DNA from: Pelobates cultripes
Taxonomy: Eukaryota; Chordata; Amphibia; Anura; Pelobatidae
Length of the DNA stretch: 64,000 nt
Assembly (NCBI GenBank): GCA_933207985.1
Contig: OW240914.1
Location: 292,903,551 to 292,967,550 of the forward strand
Direction of reading: 5' to 3'
Within the stretch, counting starts at the first letter, position 1. Every line of letters begins with the position of its first letter. Made by a program: the position numbers and the translations under genes. The notes under the pieces are model-generated. The model had not been told where the DNA came from. It was given only the letters and a program-made list of their open reading frames with translations, and did not search any database. Shown here in pieces: positions 1-14,264 of this stretch.

Positions 1-836
1 TTCTGAATGGAAAAATTGGTAAATTCTGAATGGAATGGCAAAAACTAAAGCTAATTCCAGTCAGAATTCGGCCAATCCGCCAAGCCTGCACCAATCGGCT
101 GGATAAATTCGTTGTCCGATTTAAAATCTGTGCTTTTGGCATCCGAATCCAGTATAAAGTGTAGGATTCGGATTATGTTCAATATACCAATTTAAGAAAA
201 TCGGGACTTATTGCATCCAGTAGGATGCACATTTGTGAGATATCATTCACTTGCTTGTTATAAGCAATAGTTAAGCAACCCTCAGCGTCATCTTGAAAGT
301 TCTTGCACATTAAAATAAGTAATAAAAAATAAGCCTAAGTCAATGTGACCCCCTTATAACTTTAAGAGAGGTTTCCAACATCTCTTAAATTGCCACCTGC
401 TATGCAGTGAGTGGGGGTATATCTGTCTACCTACCATTTAATTATTTTTAAATTCCAAACCTGATTATCATAGTTGGGGTCAATAACTGCACAGTCACTA
501 CTAAATATGTTCAAAATAATGATGGAATTAAAAGGGACATGCATGCTTTTTGGTTGTCTCATTCTGCATGCAGAAAAGAGTAGGAAAATATAATTATTTC
601 CATATTTATGTGCTTCTTTCTTGCCTTTTCCAGGTTTACCTTGAACCAGCCAATCAGTGTCATATAGTCATAGTGTAAAATTAAATTAACACGTAAAGCC
701 CCTATCCCACATCCTACGGCCATGCAATTACCCCCTATGCAAACACTCTACACCCTTTAATCACACACATCACCACCTATATAAACACTTCCTTCCCTAT
801 AGATACACACACTATACCCCCATACACATACATACA
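1..836. other. intronic sequence, nothing recognised
   Basis: AT-rich intron upstream of the first exon seen. The expected preceding 234-bp hexokinase exon is not in this stretch. I see no open frame with family motifs. Confidence 0.5.
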
Positions 837-1145
837 GCTGTAACCAACACCTCCAATCTCATCTCATTGATTGGACTCCAGTTGGGTGACATCTCACTCC
901 AATTAGCTCTTGGAGATGTCATTAGTCTAGGGGTTCACAAACTTTTTCCACCTGCACTGTGAATGTTTACATGGTGTGTTCAATAAAAACATGGCAACAT
1001 TTCATTCTTTGTGTGTTATTAGTTTAAGCAGACTGTGATTGTCTGTTGTTGTGACTTAGATGATGATCAGATCACATTTTATGACCAATTTGTGCAGAAA
1101 TCCATATCATTCCAAAGGGTTCACATACTTTTTCTTGCAACTGTA
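837..1145 (+). mobile_element. Tc1-like transposon 3' end (remnant)
   Basis: The stretch has the non-coding 3' tail of a vertebrate Tc1: the phrase tggtgtgttcaataaaaaca, then a terminal inverted repeat ending gggttcacatac, a T-rich run and gcaactgta. The transposase is absent. A TA follows the pattern of Tc1 insertion sites. Confidence 0.75.
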
Positions 1146-1309
1146 CATAGTCACACACACATACACGCACACAATCAGACAATAGTTGATTTCCAATCTT
1201 TTATTCAGTGGCTTGATTCACATTAAAGGATAAACTTGCTCAAATCTTCAGAGAAACCTCAAATAATCCACAAATTGTTTTAATTCACGGATTTTTATTT
1301 TTAATACAG

Positions 1310-1611
1310 GTACAGACAAGATCTTCAGCAGACTGTAAAAAAACTGTGTAAAGGTTGCCATGTAAAACTTGAAACTCCAAATTATGGCCCAGAAATAGGC
1401 ACAGCACTGGTAACAGCAATAGCCAAAAGAACAAAAGATAACAGGAAGAAAATTAAGAAATTACTGGAACAATTGAAATTACCATTCGAGATACTGCAGG
1501 AAATACAGGCCAGACTGCGGCAAGAGATGGAAAGAGGGCTAGTGGAGGAAACCCGTAAAAATGCCATTCTGAAGATGTTTCCCACGTTTATTTGCCAGAA
1601 ACCAGAAAAAG
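1310..1611 (+). CDS. hk3: hexokinase exon: end of N-lobe and linker helix
   Basis: The acceptor is ttaatacag and the donor G/gtagta. The exon is 302 bp, enters in phase 2 and leaves in phase 1; the matching exon in mammalian HK1/HK2 is 305 bp. It starts [12 protein letters not shown], the helix after the HP motif. It then runs through a lobe-ending stretch TALVTAIA and a long charged helix ([14 protein letters not shown]) to [11 protein letters not shown], the start of the C-lobe. The glycine-rich GSGKG that precedes AAMVTAV in other hexokinases reads GPEIG, so the N-lobe nucleotide site also looks impaired. In mammalian HK1 and HK3 the N-lobe is already non-catalytic. Confidence 0.92.
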
Positions 1612-4600
1612 GTAGTAAGGAATCACTTGTGAGATTGGTCAATGGGAATGTAGGGTTATATGTTAGTTAAACAAAAAACTCAATAATTTGCCCTGTGGTT
1701 ATTTCCCACTCATTTTTCGAGTTTGTTTTAGACTTAGTTTGTTATTCCATATTCCATAAGCACCTGATGACTGGGAGTTTATAGGATACACATGGTGCTT
1801 CCATATTGGTTGAAAATAAGGCCTTGTATGGATGGAGTTATTGCCTGGCCTAGTTAGAGCTGGAAATCCTGGGGCATTGCAACAAACATAGGAACATCAA
1901 ATGTATTTATTTATTTATAAAATAATGTTTTCTTTATCAAATATTTTACCAGGATGGATACATTGAGATTTCTCTCGTTTCAAGTATGCCCTGGGTCCAC
2001 AAAACATTGCATTGAAATAATAGGGTACAATAAAATAGAAAAACAATATTAATACACAATATATACAAAATGTAACGTAGAACAGGTAGGAAATATATAA
2101 TCAACCATGACAGGTGCATTCTGTTTTGAGATATGTATAGAGGGATCTTTTAAAGGACCACTATAGTGCCAGGAAAACATACTCGTTTTCCTGGCACTAT
2201 AGTGCCCTTAGGGTGCCCCCACCCTCAGGGACCCCCTCCCGCCGGGCTCTGGGGAGAGGAAGGGGTTAAAATCTTACCTTTCTCCAGCGCCGGGCGGGGA
2301 GCTCTCCTCCTCCTCTCCGCCTCCTCGGCTGAATGCGCATGCGCGGCAGGAGATGCGTGCGCATTCTGCCAGTCATAATGCTTTCCTATGGATGCTTGTG
2401 TCTCTCACTGTGATTTTCACAGTGAGAAGCACGCAAGCGCCTCTAGCGGCTGTCAAGAGACAGCCACTAGAGGCTGGATTAACCTATTTATAAACATAGC
2501 AGTTTCTCTGAAACTGCTATGTTTATAAAAAAAAAAGGGTTAACCCTAGCTGGACCAGGCACCCAGACCACTTCATTAAGCTGAAGTGGTCTGGGTGCCT
2601 ATAGTGGTCCTTTAAAGGATTTTAGGCTGGGGGAAGATTTGAAAGTGTGCGGGAGGTGAACATTTATGTTTGTTTTAGTAACTATTTGAACATTTCTCTT
2701 ATTTTTTTGGAGGGTGTGGGGAGGTGTGTAGGAGGAATTGATAATTCCTCATTCTTTTCTTTATTTCTTGCAATAATTATTTTATTCAGAAACAATCTGG
2801 ATTCAGGTTATAGTTATCATTAAATGTTTATTTTGCAGAACAAGGAGAATACATAGTTTTGGAGTTTGGAGATAAAGATATCAACATAATGTATGTGACT
2901 ATTGGTGACGAACATTGCCCAAAATGTACCTATAAACTGCCAGATACATTAAAAAAAGGCAAAGGGGAGCAGGTAAGTGCATATGTTGAAGATATGTACA
3001 AATCAGAAGTTCTGCCAGGAGGCACAAACACGTTTTATTTATATTGTTAAAGATATGTGTGTGCAAGGTATACCCAGACACTGCCTAATGCAAAGCCTAT
3101 TTTTTATTCCTATCCTTTTTAAAGGGATAATGTAGTGTAAGAAATACAAATCTGTATTCCTTACATTATAGCTCCCACCACTACCGCCTCCCTTGCACCC
3201 CCTATGGCATTGAAAGGGTGAATCAACCCTCACTGTACTCACCCGATTCCAGCACTGATATCCCTCAGTGCTATGTCAGAGCTCTGCCTCTTCCAACATG
3301 GGAAGGCTAATGAACGAGCATTGTTGGCGCATTAGGCCCCCCCTTAGGAAACCATTGCTTTAATGCTTTCCTATGGGGATTTAAATGATGCTGGATGTCC
3401 TCATGCAGAGAGTCACCTTACAAGCAGGAAGTGCCTCTAGTGGCTGTCTGATTGACAGCCACCAGAGACCGTCTCAACCCTGCAATGTAATTATTGCAGT
3501 AAACATTGCAGGGTTAAGGGGATAAGGACACTGCACCCAGACCACTTCAATTAACTAAAGTGGTCAGGGTGCCTATAGTGTCTGTTTAAGGTTTGCATTA
3601 ATATTGGTTACCCATACTCTTGATTAACATTTCAGGGTGGGTACCCTAGATGCCGTCGTGATTGATGCATGTGATCACGGTGTGTGATGGGTCCCTTTGA
3701 CTGTTTGTGTCCAGGAGCAACTTGCTGCGTGTCCCTGAACCTCTACATGGAAATTTAGGTGTTTTGTATGGTCTCTCTTATGTGATTGGACCAAAATGTA
3801 CCTGTATAGGGATTCCCAAGATTGTTGGCATATTTTGTGCTGTACCTAGGACATTTGTGTGGGTTTCAGTTCCCCTAACCAAAGGAGTAGCGGGGGGGGT
3901 GGGGGGGGGGCTCGAAATATCTATCTGCGGTTTACTTATTTATTTATGTGTACAGCTGCTTAGTGTGCCTACAAATTTGGCTTCATGAGTTGGGTGAGGT
4001 CTGCCCGGGACAATCAGTATTACCAATCAGATACTACCAATCAGTATCAGTATTGAAAGAAAATAACAACACATAACATGAGCATGTATAAACTGCGCAA
4101 CAGACTTCGTTGCTGTCATAGATATGTTCTACCTTGAGTCAAGTCATGTAGCCGGGCCTAGAGATGCTTTTGCCCATGGGACAAAGGGCACTGAGGTGGC
4201 TGGGTTCCAGGAGGTGGTCTGCTGAGGTATCTCTGTGGATGTAGGTGTGAGTCCCAGTTTGATCATCAGAGCAGGTACTTCTGCCCCAGCAGAGATCTTG
4301 TGGACTTTTCCAGCTTGGGTCACTGTGAGGGATCTTGGCAGTCCCCATCGGTATGGTATCCCTGTGTGTAGATGGTTGGTAAGGTGGCTCAGAGACTTGC
4401 GCCACTGGAGTGTGGACATACACACACAGACATACACACACCATGACACATACACAGACACACACACACACTGACAGACTGACACATAATATAATACAGA
4501 AGAGATAAAAGAAGTAGGTTAAGGCTAATAATACAATAAATAGGCAGCGACCTTACAGAGGGTAACCCTCTAACCCTCTATGTTAGAAACGTACGACAGA

Positions 4601-7600
4601 AAGAAAGAAAGGCTGCGCCAAAAAGATAAAAATTACAATAAAAAATAAATAAAAAATAAAATATGAAAGATAAAAAGAAATAAATATTAATAGTCCCAAT
4701 GGAATGACAGAAGTCCGGTTGACTTGGTCACTGTATTCGCTGGTAAAGTGTCTTCTATATTTCTAGTAGTAGTAGTTCAAAATCGTCTCGTGATATGGAA
4801 GACACAAGAAGAGAGGACCAATCGTGCAGAGTGTATAAGGTGAATGTAAAAAAATTTAAAATATAAATGAAACACTCACATTCAGAGCACTGTAGAAACA
4901 TAAAAAACGGGTACCTAAATCACTCTGTGTCTAAACATTTTATCAAACACAATCGAGACCCCAAATTTCTTAAATGTATAGGAATTAAAAAATGTAAGGT
5001 TCCCTGGAGAGGTGGTAATATAAAAAACATTTTAGGCAAATCAGAAATGGAGTGGGTATTTTATTAACAGACCCTAGCACCCCAAGGCTTAAATGTGGAT
5101 TTTGATTTATTCAATTTTTTATAATACCTACTGTTTTAAGTGTTTTTAATTATTGTATTTAGTCCATCTGTTGCCTGTTGTTGTCATGTTGGGGCTATCC
5201 TATTCATAGTTGTTACCTACGGCATTATAGTCTAGGATATCCCCAACATGACAACACTCTTACTTTATTATTTATTGCTTTAAATTATTTATTGCTACAA
5301 GTTATTAATTCTTTGCTATAAGTTGTTCAAACTCTATGTCTTTTATTTTATAACTTATTTTTATTTTCATATTTCATCTTGTTAAATCATTCTGTTTTAC
5401 ATATATGCCCATAATCAATATGGCCCCTCACATTTTTATTTCCCTATATAGGTTTTTTCTATTATATACATATTTTCTAACAATTGCTTTTTCTGCAATA
5501 TACATATGTTTTAACTAAAGTGTGTATCAATACCACTATCACCCGAATACCTTGTTGTTACATTATATTATTTTTTTCTATATTATTTTTTTTCTCTCTA
5601 CTAATATGGCGGCCGGACGCCCTATGAGTACATATCCCATGCGGCTATGCGCAGCCTATCTACATTCTGCCGATCACGTGACCCGCGCATCATATTTCTT
5701 CATCTGCCGCGGGTCACGTGATACTTCCACATACGCCCCCTATGACGTGCGTGCCGCCAACGAATAGGACGGACGCACTCTCCCACAGTTAAGATCCCCT
5801 CCCACCTCCTATCTCAGCACCGGTCACGTGACTCGCACTACACTTCCCATTAAATATCTTTAATTAATTTAAATTTAAAAATGCTTGTTTTTTACTTATG
5901 TCTAATAATATTGTGGAATCTAATATTTACAAAACACACATTTTTATTTATTATTTTATACTAAATTGTAAAATTTATGTTTTAAATGTACAATGCATTG
6001 TTTTGATTGGCTAATGATGTTATTCTGGCGCCATTTTTAAAGTACCAGTGTACCGATATATTCTCTTGATTTGCCAGGTTTTAAAGTTATTCCATTTTGA
6101 TAAAACCCTAGTGGTGAAACGCGTTAATGGTTTTAAATATTGTGTATTTTATATAATAAATGATTTTTGGCTTGATTCCTGCGCCATTATCTTTTTATAC
6201 ACTATTTTACTTTCCTGGCATTTTATTCATCTTCTAATACCTATCCAGAGGTGGGGATTATACCACCAACGCTACTACCAGAGTGCAGTGACATCTGCAC
6301 TCCATTTGTAGTATATTTTATTTATTTTTTTATCATATATCACGTTATATCATCAGAGAGCACTATTTGCTGTTTTTATCTTCCTCTTTCCCTGAGTGTC
6401 GGACATCCTTACCCTTTGGAGGACAAGCATCGATATATCCTATAAGCGGGGATAAACCGCAGCTTAATTGACGAATACTGGATGACCGCCTTTCGTATAC
6501 AGAACACGAGGTCGCAGTCATTTTAAACACGGGAACGCACAGCGGTGTTCGATGGCTTACTCATGGAACTAAAAACGGACACAGTTTGGCGCGAACACCG
6601 CTGAAGCCGCCGACCTCCCTTCTTGTTCAGTGGAAGTACACGAACGGCCCGGTATTCGGTAGTTGTACCTGACTGCACTATACCCCAGATAGGAATCCCA
6701 TGGAGCTCATTCGTATGAGAACTGACTTTGTGAAGACTTTGGCTCCATGGCGATTAAACTGTATTCGTGTGGTCTGAGCGGCCATTCGCTTAATAATGTG
6801 CGCTCAGACCTGAGCTATCAGGGGATATGTTAAATGTATAGTTTTATTGTAACTTGTGTCACATAGTGTATTTTAATAGTAATTCTTATTTTAGTATCCC
6901 CACGTGCATAATGGCGATTTGCCTTTGTCCTGGGAGATAATGGAATTACTTCTCAATTATCTCCAGGGCAGAGGGGAGGAAGCCAGTATGCATTGTGGGA
7001 ATATAATGTGACTGTGTGTCCTATTTTGCTGATTGTCAGTCTTTTGTCACAGTCTCCCATTTGGTCCCCTAGGGGAGTGTCCACCAGGTGGGAGACCTGC
7101 ATAAATACTGGGCAGGTAGCCCTCATTAAACAGACCATTGCTTGACCCCCAACACGGAGTCTTGTCTCGTTTTTGGGGGGATTTACTGAATGCTGATAGA
7201 GACTGATTGCTAGGAGTGTAAGCCGCTTGGGTGTTTTTCCTATTCGTCTGCTAGCAGCTATTCGTATGGTTCCAGTTCGTGAGTTTGGAGTGCTATATTG
7301 TATGCCGTTCGGGAGTTGGGAGCATTCCCTTACATGCGGTTCGGGAGTTTGATGTTCTACAGTAGCTGTGCCTGCATCTCTGAAAGGGAACGATCGCCTA
7401 AACGGTTTTAACCCCTTGTGTGCTGAAACGGTCTGTTACAGTGATTATACCAAATATCCATTGGGAGAACATTGAAATATGCTGTAGAGCTAAACAGTGA
7501 CAGCGTGAGCAAGTGGGAAGGGGTGGGTGGGCTACTATACACTTGTACAAAGTTCTTAGATGTTGTTTTATGGAAGTTTTGACTTTGTTTAAATGGGAAC

Positions 7601-10600
7601 TGAATTTACATTGTTTTCAATGTTTTCAGAAATGTATTGCCACAAGACATATTTTTGCTTTTTATGCGTAAAGTCATATTTGCAAAGGGGGTAAATGGTA
7701 AGGCACTGTCTGCTTCTTGTTTATTTTTAGGTTTTCTTTTAATTGCATAAACACATTTTACATTCATTCCTTTCAAAGCAATGCAGAATTACATTTAGTA
7801 CATAAAGCATTACGATCCTTTATGGCCCACAACTGAAGGCAGACACAAGACAAAAATACATTTTTCCACAAAGCTTCATTCTGTCCATTTAAATGGCTGC
7901 AAAGGAACTGTAGCCTATGGAGCAGTGAAACTAAGTGGAATGGGCCTTGACATAGCTTGGAGTCAGACAGCAGTGGGGCCCCATTTGGTGCTAACGCCGG
8001 GGAGCTCACTGGGACGGCTGCTGTACAGGAGGGTGGGGTGAATCACGCCTACCCAGGACCGCAACGCCAGGTCCCCTAGTGTTATGTCTATCGAAGAGAC
8101 TGGCAAGTCAGGGAGAAGCAGGATTAGAAGGGGCCAGCATGCGCAGCGAGGACAGGGGGAGCGGCAAGGGGGTCATCAGCCGTCCCCTTCATGTCATGCT
8201 CACAGGGTGGGAATGTTTCCAGGTCAGATAGCGGAAGCTCCTCGGACGGGAGAGGCACGAGATCGCTTGCACAGTATGACTGCTGCAGAGGCCAGGATGA
8301 CAAGCGGGATGGCAGTCAGGGTCAGGACTGCAGGCACAACGGCCGTATGGTGCGGGTGGTCAGAGCCGGGGTTCTCGAGCAGAAGGCAAGCAGGTCAGGG
8401 AAATGTTGGACGGCCTACCAAGTCTGTCTTCTCCTTCCAGGGTCTTGGAATACTTGCTCACGGACCATGCTCGGGTGGTCCAGGATGCAGGTCCCAGAAA
8501 GTTGGAGCAGACTCCTGGGTCTTTGGACGGTGGAAAACGGAGTTCAGCCCCATGAGTGTAACCTCCTTTAGGTTCGACTGGTGAGTCACTTACTGCTACT
8601 TCTTCTGGGGACCTTTTACAGGGGCTTCGGGTTAACCTTGATAATTGGATCGCAGGGCAGGGTCAATCGAAGAGCTTTGGGCAATTGTGGGAGCCTAGCA
8701 CAGGGGGTGGTGGGGAGCAGTTGGCTGGTAATAGCACACGTGTCACGGCGACGGTGATGCGTCCGCGAGTATGGAGTTGGGAGAGGAGCGTGAGGAATTG
8801 GTAGGTGGGAATCCTGGATGCGGAGCGGCAAAATGTGCATGTTCCTTTGCCCACCCCCTGGACTGTCATTTGAAGCCAGAATTGAAGGAAATGAATTCAG
8901 AAGGGCGAGTTCTTAGACATTTTCTAGCTTTTACCACTAGAGGAACACCTAGATATGAAGGAGGAAGACAAGAAAGATACTAAAAAGGAGAAGGAAGAAA
9001 AACGGCAGAGGTACCATAAGATACTGAAGATGTTCGGGAACTTGTTACGTGCCTTTTGCATTCTGGCCAGTGTTCTGGGTGAGAAACATCCTGAAAGTGT
9101 TCTCAATTCTTTTATTACTTGGATGGGATCTGGGACACGTACAGGTGTTTGGCTTGGTGGTGCTATGACAAACAATTTCGTCAGCGTTTGGCGGTTAACC
9201 CGGGCATGCGGTGGGACCACCGAAGTCGGTTTCACCCTTTTAGTCCGGGGCCAGCACGGGCCCTGCCTCCGCTATGTCAGACGTGCTCAAAAAGGGTCAT
9301 TCAACGAAGGACAATGTAAGTGGGGATCCACCTGTCGCTTCAAACATGAGTGTTCCAGCTGCACTGGCACCCATGGTCTCAGTCAATGTTTTAAACACGG
9401 GAAGGAGGCAGCAGGTCGGCGCAATGCTTAAACAAGGAATTTCCAGACAATGTGAGGGACAAGTTGGGTAAAGAGGTCCAATTGAAGAGGTCCCCATACC
9501 AAATCTTAGCGTATTTCAGTTGGGAGTGGTGCCAAAAAAGGAGCCCGGTAAGTACCGGCTTAACCATCACCTTTCATCAATCAATGACGACATCGATGCC
9601 GCATTATTCTCAGTGTCCTATGCATCATTTGACCAAGTGGTAGAGTTGGTTAGGGACGCGGGTCGGGGGGCTTTGCTGGCGAAGGTGACATGGAGACGGC
9701 GTTTCGGCTGTTACCAATCCATCCAGACTGTCACCATCTTCTGGGCTGTTACATTGAGGGTAAATACTGGGTGGCACAAGCTTGTGGAGCGCCTTTGGCA
9801 GTGGACAAAATGGTGGGACCAGCTACATGTCTCAGTTTTCTCGGTCTGGAGATAGATTCGGTGGCAGGGGAATGTAGCCTACTGGCTGACCAGTTAACAG
9901 CACTTTACAGGGTGGTTCGTGAAGTGCAGGCGGCACTGAAGTTTAGGCTGCGGACGCTGCAATCCTTGTTAGGTCGTCCAAATTTTGCTTGTTGGGTTGT
10001 ACCAGTGGGACAGGTTTTTAGTAGATTTCTCGCGAAGGCTACTTGTGGGATCAAGTAGTAAAGAAATTCCTTAGAGGACTAAAAGAGTAAAGGGCCAGCG
10101 GCCATTACTCAAAAAGTCCTCCCAGGTATACCCACAGCGGTAGAAGTGACTCAAGGGGCACAAAATCTACAGTAAAAATAAAATAAAAAAATATCTTTAT
10201 TGAATTATATTAGTAAATGTCTCTAGACACCTCTAAACAAAAACCTGATAAAAAAGTGAAAAATAATAATAGTGGAACAAAAAAGCAAACGTGCTTGTGA
10301 TATTAAAAAGGAAAGGCTCGATACAGCCTATATAGTCTCTTGTGTATATATATAACTGACTATAAGTTAATAGTGATAAATTAACTTATGCAGTTAACAC
10401 ATTAGCAAAGTGGCATCTGCTTGAGGATGTAAAATCAAGACTTGGTATCTGACAATGACCTGCAGTACATCTAGTTAGTAAGAGACTCCAGATGCGTAAT
10501 ATACACTCAGGATGCCATAACCTGTGTATTTTAAATTCCTAATAAATCGATAGAATTAAGCTCGGATGGTCTCTCCCTTCTTATAGTTCTAGAATGAAAG

Positions 10601-13600
10601 TTTAACAGAAGAGATGAGGCCACTTGCTATTTTAGTAAAGGTAATGTTATTTAGAGGGTAGGTAACTAGGGTGACTGTAGCAACACATATGAGTACAGAG
10701 TAAAGCTACATCCAGTATGATAATGCAAGATAGATTCCTCAATAACAATGCATACAGTAAACCCAATATGTAAAACTTGCATACCCTCAAAATATAATAG
10801 ACACACCTTTAACACATAGTCTATTAGAAGTCAGACTAATGAATTCAGAATAAAGTCTGTCAAGAAACAAAGTAGAAAGGCAGGCTGAGAATATCACACT
10901 ATCTTTAGTAATCAAAATCTACAATAAATCTCAGGTAGAATTTAAATTGTTGGGGGAGGTAAGGAAGATAAAAGTAAAAACCCCCCCCCCCCCCTCCATT
11001 TTTTATTTTTTTCTTATTATTGGGCGCAATATGGGTATTGAGCCCAGTAAACTACCTGAGTAGGTGCTAGAAGTATAACTATCCAGCACTGGATAAAAGG
11101 CCTAGCTAGGTGCTAAAAAACCAGTAGCATGCACAATCGAACTGCCTCTATGTAAACTGAAGACCTATATCTACCAGACGAAAAACTGCCTGGAAACTTA
11201 CTGACACAAGTCTAAATAAGGTAGCCACCTTCCTGCCGAGGAGGTAATTAGAACAAACTATAGCCGATCTTGGAATCAGGGTCTCTCAAAATATAGCTAG
11301 GTCGGCAGAATAAAGTTGACCCACAAGTACCAGAGAGTCTAAGGCTGCATCGAAAACCTAACCTAGTTAAAAGAATACTTGTGGGATCAGTTCTCTGCAC
11401 CACTTTGTCCAAATTATGAGGGCGGATCTTGAGGCTGATCAGAGTGTTGCCGGATCTTTGTTTTTCTCACTACGAGGTACGGTTGCTCACCCTGGTATTC
11501 ATCTGGGCTTTCTTTGGGGCCTTTAGGGTAAGGGAATTGGTCAGTAGTAATCAGGCAGGTGGGAAATTGGGTCATGGCTGGGTGGCTATTCGGCTTCGAC
11601 TGTCGAAAACGGATGTCTTTGGAAAAGGCTGTATGGTGGAACTTTGTTCGTTGCCAGGTTCACTGTTATGTCCAGTTTGGTGTGCTGCTGCCTACCTGTA
11701 GGTTCGCCCGAAGGTGCGGGGTTCCTTTTGATGAACGTTGATGGGTTGTCCCTGCCACAATACCAATTTCTAATTGTTTTTCAGCTGAGCTTGGGCCACT
11801 TGGGTTTGGATCGTATGCAGTTCGGGACCATTCGTTTAGGATTGGGGCTGTGACAGGCAGCTCGATTCGGTTTGGGAGACGAATTAGTGAAAAGAATTGG
11901 TCGGTGGGAGTCTGTGCGGTTCAGGTTGTATATTAGGCTGGACTGTTTGGTTTAAAAGGCGGTAGGTTCCTCTATTTTGTATTTGGCAATATGTACTTTT
12001 CGTTTGTTGGTTGGGTCGCCTGTTTGGTGGGCCACTTATACATCCATTGGGTGTGCCAGAGAGCTGTAGTTCAGCAACAAGGAAGACAGCTGGGCTTTCC
12101 ACGGCACCTGGTTCAATTATGTTGGTTTGGTTATAGGGGTTTCAGGTTGGAGGGAACTGTGTGGTGAGATTTCTAGGAGGTTAGGTTCGAGGCAATCACA
12201 TGATTTGTTATTGATCTACGCATGGGGGAATGATTTAGAGCAGGTGCCGCAGAGGGTGCTAGCATAAAGTATAAAGCAGGATGTGGAAAGGTTGCGGTGT
12301 CTGGTCCCAGGCATTACTATTTGGTCAGAGATGGTGCCTAGGTTACATTGGAGGCATGCCAGGGATTTGGGGGCAGTAGCCAGAATGAGGGGTAAGGTAT
12401 TGATGTCAATTTTTACAAGGCGTACTGGGGGTGTGGTAGTTAGGTATGTGGACTTGGAATTAATGATTTCGGGTTATTACAGGCAGGATGGAGTGCACCT
12501 CTCTGACGTTGGTAACAATTTCCTCAACATGGGTTTCCAGTAAGGCTTACATCAAGAATTGTTTATGCGTGGGTGGGGTGCTCAGATAGCTTGAGGCTTC
12601 AAGCTCTAAACCGTGGCGGGGGAAGTAGACATATTGGGGGTAGGTAGGAATGGTAGCTGGAAGCTTGTAAGTTTTGTACCAATATTCACTTGGTCGGATT
12701 TGGTATTTGGTAAGTTAGAGCCTGTCGGTGGCTCTCAACCTGGTGTTGTAGGGGTGTCAAGGTATACCCTTACAATGTTTAAACTGTTTTGTTACGTTGC
12801 CTGACGTGGCTAAGGTGCTGGTCCATGCCGTTGTTTTTTATCGTCTTGACTACTGCAATCCCCTTCTCAGTTGTCTTACGTGTTCCTAGATTGCACCGCT
12901 GCAATCTAATATGAACACGCGGCAAGGCTTATTTATTGTCCGCCTGCACCTCCCACGCCTCCCTCCTCTCTCAGTCCCTACATTGGCTTCCAGTTAGATA
13001 TAGGGCTTAATTTAAGATTCTGGTGCTTGCTTACAAGTCCCTACATATGCTGCTCCAACCTACCTATCCTCCCTAATAGACAAGTATGTCCCGTCGAGGC
13101 CCATGATCTCTGCCGAAGACCTACGTCTATCCTTTGTATGTACTCCCACATCTGACTCTCCCCTCAAGACTACCCCAGGGCTGCACCTTTTCTGTGGAAC
13201 TCCCTTCTGTTTTCGTTAGACTTTCACCCAGTCTCCACTCCTTTAAAAACACCCTTCTTCAGGAAAGCATATCACTTAAACTGTTGCGGATTTTCATCCC
13301 CCCACCAGGGGCGTATTAGCCGCGAGGCAAACAAGGCATTTGCCTTGGGCGGCATTTTTCAGGGGGCGGCAAAAAACGCTGCCCCCCAAATGCCCAGGGC
13401 AAATGCCTAGTTAGCCTCGCGGCTAACTGACATCCCGAGCGGGCGGCGCTGGCAGGCGGGCGGCGCTGGCAGGCGGGCGGCGCTGGCAGGCGGGCGGCTG
13501 GCGAGGGAGCACTTCCTATGAGCTCTCTGCTCAGCTCCCTCGCGCGCCGCAGAGTGAGGCTGGGAGCCGGAAGATGAAGTCATCTTCCGGCTCCCAGCCT

Positions 13601-14233
13601 CACTCTGCAGCCGGCGCGCGAGGGAGCTGAGCAGTCAACTCATAGGAAGTGCTCCCTCGCCAGCCGCCCGCCTGACCTGCAGCCACCGGACCACCAGGGA
13701 TAGAGACCCCCCCCCCAGCACTCCCAAAGGTAAGGAGGTTGGGGGGGATTTAAATTTAAAAAAAAGTTAATGTGTGTGTGTGTGTCTGACTGTGTTTGTG
13801 AGTGTGTGTGTGTTTGTGTCTGACTGTGTTTGTGAGTGTGTGTGTGTTTGTGTCTGACTGTGTTTGTGTGTGTGTGACTGTGTGTTTGTGTCTGACTGTT
13901 TGTGTCTGTGTATGTGTCTGACTGTGTGTGTGTATGTGTCTGACTGTGTTTGTGAGTGTGTGTGTGTGTTTGTGACTGTGTGTGTGTTTGTCTGTGTGTG
14001 TGTGTGTCTTGACTGTGTTTGTGTCTGTCTGTGTTTGTGTCTGACTGTGTGTGTGTGACTGTGTGTGTGTGTTTGTGTCTGACTGTGTGTCTGACTGTGT
14101 ATGTGTCTGACTGTGTGTTTGTGTGTGTGTTTGTGTCTGACTGTGTGTGTGTCTGACTGTGTGTGTTTGTGTCTGTGTTTGTGTGTGTCTGATTGTGTGT
14201 GTGTGTTTGTGTCTGACTGTGTTTGTGTCTGAC

Positions 14234-14264
<31 letters not shown>

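Noticed and set aside
1..1309. Preceding 234-bp N-lobe hexokinase exon
   Set aside because: I looked for the RAAxLxAA and GVDGSxYKxHP region and did not find it; it must lie upstream of the window.
8084..8584. 166-residue frame as a host gene
   Set aside because: It lies in the 5' part of the DIRS-type element, overlaps another equally long frame and has no family motif.
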